Shown: positions 15,973 through 20,815 of the stretch, in pieces
Layout of the letters: each line of letters begins with the position of its first letter
Numbering within the stretch: position 1 is the stretch's first letter
Source: an uncultured Paracoccaceae bacterium
Lineage (GTDB): Bacteria; Pseudomonadota; Alphaproteobacteria; Rhodobacterales; Rhodobacteraceae
Assembly: GCA_937927675.1 (NCBI GenBank)
Contig: CALBSG010000123.1
Span: forward strand, 1-20,815
DNA length: 20,815 nucleotides
Reading direction: 5' to 3'
Notes under the pieces: model-generated
The model's input: only the letters and a program-made list of their open reading frames with translations
Told to the model about the DNA's origin: nothing
Databases searched by the model: none
Made by a program: the position numbers and the translations under genes

Positions 15973-16009
15973 TGCAGGCGGGTCTCCGTAATGGATTGGC
16001 CCGCCTGTA
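15973..16009. terminator. Convergent terminator between the acidic-protein gene and the DUF2842 gene
   Basis: CAGGCGGG (15975-15982) pairs perfectly with CCCGCCTG (16000-16007), extended by a G-U and a T-A pair, around a 17-base loop. TATTATTTCT follows on the plus strand. It is placed 45 bases past the upstream stop and immediately before the DUF2842 stop. Confidence 0.7.
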
Positions 16010-16228
16010 TTATTTCTGATCTGGGTCAGGCTGACCGATGCCTTTGAACAAGGCCTTGAAGGGCAGAATCCAAGCGACACCCAGCAGGATGTAAACCGGC
16101 ACCTCGGCCCAGAGCGGCAGACGTGGCAAGGTGTTCATCACGGTCACCGCCAAGATCACGTAGACGGGCATGCCGATCAGAAGGATCAGCAACGACAGGC
16201 GTTTGCGGGTCTTGTAGGTCAGTGCCAT
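16010..16228 (-). CDS. DUF2842 family small membrane protein
   Basis: A 72-residue protein with two hydrophobic segments (about 12-31 and 40-60), a basic N-terminus (TYKTRKRL) and a charged C-terminal tail (FKGIGQPDPDQK). Length and the pattern of the second segment (WAEVPVYILLGVAWILPFKALFKG) match DUF2842, a short inner-membrane family common in alphaproteobacteria. GAGGGCGCC precedes its ATG on the minus strand. It lies 81 bases behind purA on the same strand with a strong hairpin between, so it may be partly uncoupled from purA. No function is known. Confidence 0.85.
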   Translation of the reverse strand: MALTYKTRKRLSLLILLIGMPVYVILAVTVMNTLPRLPLWAEVPVYILLGVAWILPFKALFKGIGQPDPDQK

Positions 16229-16249
16229 GGCGCCCTCGTCGTGCGGTTT

Positions 16250-16303
16250 CGCCTCCTCCTCGGGTCTTCAACGACGAGCGTCGAAGACGACGAGGAGTCG
16301 GCG
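16250..16303 (-). terminator. Long imperfect hairpin between purA and the DUF2842 gene
   Basis: Nested complementary blocks: CGCC (16250-16253) with GGCG (16300-16303), CTCCTC (16256-16261) with GAGGAG (16292-16297), GTCTTC (16264-16269) with GAAGAC (16283-16288), and ACG (16271-16273) with CGT (16279-16281, next to one mismatch). It starts 6 bases past the purA stop on the minus strand. It lacks a U-tract, so it could be a partial terminator, a 3' stabiliser or a processing site. Confidence 0.45.
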
Positions 16304-16309
16304 GTTCGA

Positions 16310-17602
16310 TCAATCGGCGAAGGGATCGGTCACCAGAATGGTGTCGTCCCGCTCGGGCGAGGTGGACAAGAGCGCCACCGGGCATTGGATCAACTCCTCG
16401 ATCCGGCGCACATATTTGATCGCCGCACCCGGCAGATCGGCCCAAGACCGCGCCCCGGCGGTCGTCTCCGACCAGCCTTCCATTTCTTCGTAAATCGGCG
16501 TGCAGCGGGCCTGTTGATCGGCGGCGGTCGGCAGATAATCCATCCGCTTGCCGTCCAACTCATAGCCGACGCAGATTTTCAGCGTCTTGAAGCCGTCCAG
16601 AACGTCCAATTTGGTCAGTGCAATGCCCGAGACGCCCGAGGTGGCGCAGGTCTGGCGTACCAAAACCGCATCGAACCAGCCGCAGCGACGCTTGCGCCCG
16701 GTGACGGTGCCAAACTCATGGCCTCGCTCGCCCAGACGTTCGCCATCGGCATCGTGCAGTTCCGCCGGGAACGGGCCTTCGCCGACACGGGTGGTATAGG
16801 CTTTGACAATGCCCAGCACGAAATCAATCGCGGTCGGGCCAAGGCCGACGCCGGTCGCTGCCTGTCCGGCAATGACGTTCGACGAGGTCACGAAGGGATA
16901 GGTGCCGAAATCGATGTCGAGCAGCGAGCCTTGCGCGCCTTCGAACAAGATCCGCTTGCCCGCGCGGCGGGCATCGGTCAGCACTTTCCAGACCGGGCCG
17001 GCATAGGGTTTGATCTTCGGTGCAATTTCCAGAATCTGCGCCTTCAACGCGGCGGCGTCCACCGGCTCCAGCCCAAGGCCCGCGCGCAGCGCGTTGTGAT
17101 GGGTCAATAGACGGCCAATCCGGGTGTCGAGCGTGGCTTCATCAAAGATATCGGCAACGCGGATCGCGCGGCGGCCGACTTTGTCTTCATAGGCCGGACC
17201 AATGCCACGGCCCGTGGTGCCGATTTTGGCGACACCGGTTTGTGCCTCACGCCCGCGATCCAATTCGCCGTGAATCGGCAGGATCAGCGAGGCATTTTCA
17301 GCCAAGATCAGGTTTTCCGGCGTGATATCAACGCCCTGCGCACGCAGCTTGTCGATTTCCATGACCAGATGCCAAGGATCCACCACCACGCCATTGCCGA
17401 TGACACTCAGCTTGCCGCCGCGCACGATGCCCGAGGGCAAGAGCGACAGCTTGTACACCTTGCCATCAATGACCAGCGTATGGCCTGCGTTGTGGCCCCC
17501 CTGAAAGCGGGCGATGACATCGGCCCGCTCCGAGAGCCAGTCAACGATCTTTCCCTTCCCCTCGTCACCCCACTGGGCTCCGACGACGACGACATTGGCC
17601 AT
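16310..17602 (-). CDS. purA: Adenylosuccinate synthase
   Basis: A 430-residue cytoplasmic enzyme that makes adenylosuccinate from IMP, aspartate and GTP, the committed step towards AMP. Motifs: GAQWGDEGKGKIVDWL (P-loop-like, with the catalytic Asp ~13), GGHNAGHT (with the catalytic His ~41), TTGRGIGPAYEDK (~129-141), EGAQGSLLDIDFGTYPFVTSS (~220-240), TGRKRRCGWFDAV (~300) and LTKLDVLDG (~330). Length is that of a complete enzyme. AAGGA lies 6-7 bases before the ATG, and a plausible promoter lies further upstream. In E. coli purA is downstream of hflK-hflC-yjeT; here that cluster is about 11 kb away in the same window and in the same orientation. Confidence 0.97.
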   Translation of the reverse strand: MANVVVVGAQWGDEGKGKIVDWLSERADVIARFQGGHNAGHTLVIDGKVYKLSLLPSGIVRGGKLSVIGNGVVVDPWHLVMEIDKLRAQGVDITPENLILAENASLILPIHGELDRGREAQTGVAKIGTTGRGIGPAYEDKVGRRAIRVADIFDEATLDTRIGRLLTHHNALRAGLGLEPVDAAALKAQILEIAPKIKPYAGPVWKVLTDARRAGKRILFEGAQGSLLDIDFGTYPFVTSSNVIAGQAATGVGLGPTAIDFVLGIVKAYTTRVGEGPFPAELHDADGERLGERGHEFGTVTGRKRRCGWFDAVLVRQTCATSGVSGIALTKLDVLDGFKTLKICVGYELDGKRMDYLPTAADQQARCTPIYEEMEGWSETTAGARSWADLPGAAIKYVRRIEELIQCPVALLSTSPERDDTILVTDPFAD

Positions 17603-17635
17603 GGCATATCCTTGCGCTTTGGAAAAACCGTGCGT

Positions 17636-17664
17636 GCTATAGCGGGCGCAGGCGACCAGCGAAA
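17636..17664 (-). promoter_or_regulatory. Candidate purA promoter
   Basis: On the minus strand TTTCGC (17659-17664) and TATAGC (17636-17641) are separated by 17 bases, about 33 bases before the purA ATG. The -10 is good and the -35 is weak. The rest of the 171-base gap to the LysR gene shows no gene. Confidence 0.4.
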
Positions 17665-17773
17665 CAGCAAAATGGCCGGCGCGGGGAGAAAGTCACGCCA
17701 AGGCCGTCGAAAGCGGGGCATCAGGCCCCATTTTGACGGTCGGCACACTGGTGATCTGCCCCTTGGGGCGGGT

Positions 17774-18709
17774 TCACGGGGTCTCGGTCGTTGCGCAATT
17801 TGCAATGATGGCTTGGGCCAGCGCCACAGCCGCGCGTGGGGGGGATTGTCTGGCGTAGACGATCTGGAAGGGATCTTCGAAGGTGAACCGATCCGCAGCA
17901 AGCACGCGGAGACGACCGGATTGAACCTCGGCGGCCGCGTAATGTTCGGGCAGAAAGCCGATGAAGGCGCCGGACAGCAGCAGGATCAACGTCCCTTCCA
18001 TATGCGGCGATGCGGCTTGCCAGTCGAAATCAACGCCACAGATTGGCAGGCGCGGCATATAGGTGCGCCCGGCAAAAGACTGGCGCGACAGCAAATCGGG
18101 CGTCAGATCGGCGTCCGCGACGCCGAACAGCGGATGGTTTCGACCGCAGTAAAGCTTTTGCGTCTCATGGAAGAGAACCTGTGCCGTGGTGTTCACCGGA
18201 CGCGCCGGAGCGGGCATCAGCACCAGCTGATAGGTGCCACTCAGCAAACCCTGCGACAGGATTTGCGGGGTTGCCACGTCCAGCTCCAACGTCACCCGTG
18301 GGGCACGGCGATGAAAGGCCGCAATCGCCAGATCAAGGTTCAGGGCGGGATTGGTGACCATGGCATCCACAGTGCCAAACGACAGCACCCCGCCAAGTTC
18401 GCCCACCACATCGCCCATCGCCGTCTGGAACCGATCCAGTGAGCCAAAGAGATCAAGACAGGCATCATAAACCTGCCGCCCCTCCTCGGTCAGAAAAAAA
18501 CCACCGCGCCCGCGTTCGCACAGCCGCACGCGCAGGCGATCTTCAAGGTGGCGCATATGGGTCGAGATTGTTGCCTGGCTCATCCCAAGGCTGATCTGGG
18601 CGGCGGAAAAGCCGTTGCAATTCACAATCGTAGCAAAGATCCGCAACAAACGCAGATCAACATCGCTCAGGGGGACACTGTCCGCAGATCGTTTGGTCGC
18701 TTGCTTCAT
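17774..18709 (-). CDS. LysR-family transcriptional regulator
   Basis: A 311-residue LTTR. The N-terminal winged helix-turn-helix occupies residues ~16-75 (LRLLRIFATIVNCNGFSAAQISLGMSQATISTHMRHLEDRL), followed by the linker helix and a periplasmic-binding-protein-like effector domain (~100-305). It is transcribed away from the ureohydrolase gene across a 96-base AT-rich gap, the standard layout in which an LTTR controls the divergent operon and itself. The inducer is probably the substrate of the ureohydrolase/SDR operon or a product of it; comparable guanidino-compound operons (gbuA, gpuA in Pseudomonas) also have dedicated regulators. The recognition helix (SQATISTHMRHLE) is normal. No other target can be named. 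Confidence 0.92.
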   Translation of the reverse strand: MKQATKRSADSVPLSDVDLRLLRIFATIVNCNGFSAAQISLGMSQATISTHMRHLEDRLRVRLCERGRGGFFLTEEGRQVYDACLDLFGSLDRFQTAMGDVVGELGGVLSFGTVDAMVTNPALNLDLAIAAFHRRAPRVTLELDVATPQILSQGLLSGTYQLVLMPAPARPVNTTAQVLFHETQKLYCGRNHPLFGVADADLTPDLLSRQSFAGRTYMPRLPICGVDFDWQAASPHMEGTLILLLSGAFIGFLPEHYAAAEVQSGRLRVLAADRFTFEDPFQIVYARQSPPRAAVALAQAIIANCATTETP

Positions 18710-18805
18710 ACATTGATAAAATCACAACTAAACATGAAAACATAGATATTTTTTGAAATGAACGGCGATGGTTCCCTAGCCGGATGCACAGCAAGGGAAC
18801 TTCGT
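18710..18805 (+). promoter_or_regulatory. Divergent LysR/ureohydrolase control region with possible two-state leader
   Basis: The first ~50 bases are strikingly AT-rich in this GC-rich window and contain the palindrome TGAT-AAA-ATCA (18714-18724), a candidate regulator site. Nearer the ureohydrolase gene, GTTCCCT (18771-18777) pairs perfectly with AGGGAAC (18794-18800), which includes the Shine-Dalgarno AAGGGA of the ATG at 18806. GAAC at 18760-18763 can instead pair with GTTC at 18771-18774, so the two hairpins exclude each other. Whether this leader is transcribed is not known. Confidence 0.4.
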
Positions 18806-19777
18806 ATGTCAGCCAATTCCTATGACACCGGGCGGCTCAATCTGCCTTTTGTGGGTATCTGCACCTTTGGCAAATCGCCCTACCAGCCCGACTGGGACGC
18901 GATTGAAGCCGATGTTGCGATCCTGGGTGCGCCGTTTGATTTCGGCACGCAATACCGGTCGGGCGCACGGTTTGGACCGCGCGGGGTGCGCGAGGCGTCG
19001 ACCTTGTTCAGCTTTGGCCATGGCGGTGCCTATGACCACGAAGATGACGTGACCTATCTGCCTGCAGACAAGGTGCGGATCGTCGATCTTGGTGATGCCG
19101 ATATCATCCATACCGACACCGACAGAAGCCATGCCAACATCGAATATGGCGTGCGCAAGATTTTGAAGGCGGGGGCCTTGCCGGTGGTGATCGGCGGCGA
19201 TCATTCGGTCAACATCCCTTGCATTGCGGCTTTTGACGAAGATTGTGCGGCCAATGGTCCGATCCATGTCGTACAGATCGACGCGCATCTGGATTTCGTC
19301 GATGTGCGTCACGGCGTGCGCAATGGCCATGGCAGCCCGATGCGCCGCGCGGCGGAAAAGCCCTATGTTTCGGGGCTGACGCAGCTTGGTATCCGCAACG
19401 TGTCCTCCACCGCCCGCGATGGCTATGAGGATGCGCGCCAGATGGGGTCTGACATCCTGTCGGTGCGCCAGATCCGCGCCTTGGGGGTCGAGGCGGTGCT
19501 GGCACGGGTTCCGGCCGGCGCGCGCTATTACGTCACCATCGACATCGACGGCTTTGATCCGTCCATCGCACCCGGCACCGGCACGCCGTCGCATGGTGGG
19601 TTCATCTATTACGAGGTGCTGGAGCTGCTGGCGGGTCTGTGCCAGCGCGGCACGGTGGTTGGCGTTGATCTGGTCGAGGTGGCGCCGGATTACGACCACA
19701 CAGACACGACCACGATTTTGGCCGCGCAGGTGCTGATGAACCTGATCGGGCGGATCATGCACGCGCGGGGTCTGTGA
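18806..19777 (+). CDS. speB: Agmatinase-like ureohydrolase (guanidino-compound hydrolase)
   Basis: A 323-residue arginase/agmatinase-family enzyme that releases urea from a guanidino substrate at a two-manganese site. All six metal ligands are visible: His133 (IGGDHSV), Asp159, His161 and Asp163 (DAHLD), Asp246 and Asp248 (IDIDGFDP), followed by the conserved PGTGTP. The entry motif YRSGARFGPRGVREAS (50-65) is typical. Agmatinase is the nearest named function, but the substrate loop after DAHLD (FVDVRHGVRNGHGSPMRR) differs from the E. coli agmatinase and Pseudomonas guanidinobutyrase loops I remember, so the true substrate is open. I chose the ATG at 18806 because AAGGGA lies upstream and the family start fits; an ATG at 18758 would add 16 residues lying in the leader hairpins. 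The next gene starts 3 bases on. Confidence 0.88.
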   Translation: MSANSYDTGRLNLPFVGICTFGKSPYQPDWDAIEADVAILGAPFDFGTQYRSGARFGPRGVREASTLFSFGHGGAYDHEDDVTYLPADKVRIVDLGDADIIHTDTDRSHANIEYGVRKILKAGALPVVIGGDHSVNIPCIAAFDEDCAANGPIHVVQIDAHLDFVDVRHGVRNGHGSPMRRAAEKPYVSGLTQLGIRNVSSTARDGYEDARQMGSDILSVRQIRALGVEAVLARVPAGARYYVTIDIDGFDPSIAPGTGTPSHGGFIYYEVLELLAGLCQRGTVVGVDLVEVAPDYDHTDTTTILAAQVLMNLIGRIMHARGL

Positions 19778-19780
19778 CCT

Positions 19781-20557
19781 ATGGGGGCGGTTCGCTACAG
19801 CTTTGAGGGCGAAAGCGTTCTGGTCACCGGGGCCAGCCGGGGCATCGGTTTCGCTGTGGCCAAGGCGTTTGCCTTGGCCGGGGCCGATGTGACGATCCTG
19901 TCCTCGGGCGCAGGTATTCATGCGGCGGCGGCAGAGATTGCCACGCAGGCCGGACGGCCCTGTGCGGCGCTGGAATGTGACATCACCGACAGCGCGGCGG
20001 TCAAGGCGGCGCTGGCGGGGATGGGGCGCATTGATGTGCTGGTGAACAATGCCGGGTTGGAGCGGATCACGCCGCTTTTGGAGGAAGGTGTTGAGGAGAC
20101 GTTTCGGCGCATCACCGACATCAACACCAACGGCACCTTCTATGTCACGCGCCATGCCGTGCCAAAGATGGCCTCAGGCGGGCGGATCATCGTGACCGCC
20201 TCGATCTGGAGCCGCGTCGCGGTGCCGGAATTTGCGGCCTATGTCACCTCGAAACATGCCAACCTTGGCTTCATGCGGGTGATGGCGAAAGAGCTGGGGC
20301 CGCAGGGCATCCGCGTCAACGCCGTCTGCCCCGGCTGGGTGCGGACAGAGGCGGCGATGCTGTCGCTGGCGAATATGTCGCAACGGACGGGGCGCACGGA
20401 AGAAGACCTGCTGGCCGAGATCGTGGCCGCACAGGTCTTGCCGGGGCTTTTGGAACCTGACGATCTGGCAGCGCCCTATCTGTGGCTCGCCTCGGACGGG
20501 GCGCGCGACATGACGGGGCAAGCCTTGATGCTGGACCGCGGCGAGGTGATGGCATGA
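19781..20557 (+). CDS. Short-chain dehydrogenase/reductase (SDR), first of two
   Basis: A 258-residue classical SDR. Cofactor motif TGASRGIG (16-23), NNAG (89-92), structural Asn115 or Asn117, catalytic Ser141, Tyr154 and Lys158 (YVTSK), and the late PGWVRTE are all present, so it is probably an active NAD(P)-dependent alcohol/ketone oxidoreductase. The end of the second beta strand reads TILSSGAG, with neither the Asp typical for NAD nor the Arg typical for NADP, so cofactor preference is unclear. It begins 3 bases after the ureohydrolase stop and overlaps the next SDR by 4 bases (ATGA), so all three are one operon. The substrate is unknown; context suggests a hydroxylated or keto guanidino/amino acid derivative. 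Confidence 0.92.
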   Translation: MGAVRYSFEGESVLVTGASRGIGFAVAKAFALAGADVTILSSGAGIHAAAAEIATQAGRPCAALECDITDSAAVKAALAGMGRIDVLVNNAGLERITPLLEEGVEETFRRITDINTNGTFYVTRHAVPKMASGGRIIVTASIWSRVAVPEFAAYVTSKHANLGFMRVMAKELGPQGIRVNAVCPGWVRTEAAMLSLANMSQRTGRTEEDLLAEIVAAQVLPGLLEPDDLAAPYLWLASDGARDMTGQALMLDRGEVMA

Positions 20558-20815
20558 GCCGCGTTCTGGTTACTGGCGCCAATCGCGGGATTGGTGCGGC
20601 CTGCGCCTTGGCCTTTGCCCGCCAAGGGGCGCGGGTTGCGCTGGCCGATATTCGTTTGCCGCAAGACACCGCTGCGGCGGCACAGGCGGCGGGCGCAGCC
20701 GAGGTGGTCAGCCTGTCTTGTGACGTGTCTGATGCGGCGTCAGTTGCGGCTCTCGGAGCTTCCATCGACGCCACCTTTGGCGGCTTGGATGTGCTGGTGC
20801 ATTGCGCAGGGATCA
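20554..20815 (+). CDS. Short-chain dehydrogenase/reductase (SDR), second of two, cut by window edge
   Basis: Only the first ~87 residues are in the window. The N-terminal Rossmann motif TGANRGIG is clear, the second strand ends in ALADI (the Asp suggests NAD+), CDVSD binds the adenine, and the sequence VLVHCAGI corresponds to the NNAG region with His-Cys in place of the two asparagines. The ATG overlaps the stop of the first SDR by 4 bases, implying coupled translation. It differs from its neighbour in the cofactor-strand region, so the two may use different cofactors or act on different steps. The catalytic residues are beyond the edge. Confidence 0.88.
   Translation, partial: MSRVLVTGANRGIGAACALAFARQGARVALADIRLPQDTAAAAQAAGAAEVVSLSCDVSDAASVAALGASIDATFGGLDVLVHCAGI

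Noticed and set aside
18760..18800. Guanidine riboswitch in front of the ureohydrolase
   Set aside because: The two small ACGR-loop hairpins of guanidine-II and the larger conserved core of guanidine-I are absent. Only a generic sequestering hairpin can be supported.
18809..20155. Long minus-strand open frame opposite the ureohydrolase and SDR genes (about 448 codons)
   Set aside because: It is antisense to genes with full active-site motifs; its His/Arg/Gln-rich translation is typical of shadow frames.

Overview
The window is about 20.8 kb of GC-rich chromosomal DNA. It most likely comes from an alphaproteobacterium of the order Rhodobacterales (Rhodobacteraceae/Paracoccaceae type). Three things support this: the gene order hflK-hflC-DUF2065-degP, a DUF2842 gene directly behind purA, and a long acidic protein beginning with a block that I associate with this order. 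I see no insertion sequence, phage gene, integrase, CRISPR array, tRNA or rRNA. Almost all of the window is ordinary core genome; the right end (from about 17.7 kb) looks accessory.

Layout. (1) 33-1219, plus: a peptidoglycan-binding lipoprotein overlaps a YedJ-type HD phosphohydrolase by 4 bases, and the pair ends at a convergent terminator. (2) 1280-7450, minus: rpiA, gor, hflK, hflC, a DUF2065 gene and degP, read right to left. The first two supply pentose phosphates and recycle glutathione; the last four form the inner-membrane/periplasm protein quality-control set. (3) 7451-7591: a divergent control region with a good -35/-10 pair and an overlapping Fur/Mur/Irr-like palindrome in front of mntH. 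(4) 7592-11809, plus: mntH, two tandem glutathione-S-transferase paralogues and sdaA (Fe-S L-serine dehydratase). (5) 12010-13585: a DMT exporter and thiamine pyrophosphokinase converge and overlap by 62 bases. (6) 13728-15929, plus: a 733-residue acidic, mostly disordered protein of unknown function with conserved ends. (7) 16010-17602, minus: purA followed by a DUF2842 membrane protein. (8) 17774-20815: a LysR regulator diverges from an agmatinase-like ureohydrolase followed by two SDR dehydrogenases, the second cut by the window edge.

The parts most worth a second look are the LysR/ureohydrolase/SDR/SDR cluster, which resembles a guanidino-compound catabolic unit of unknown substrate with a possible two-state leader hairpin over its Shine-Dalgarno; the uncharacterised 733-residue protein; the metal-regulator site on mntH; and a possible hairpin over the hflK Shine-Dalgarno. 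I found no clear evidence of a wholly new defence or mobile system.
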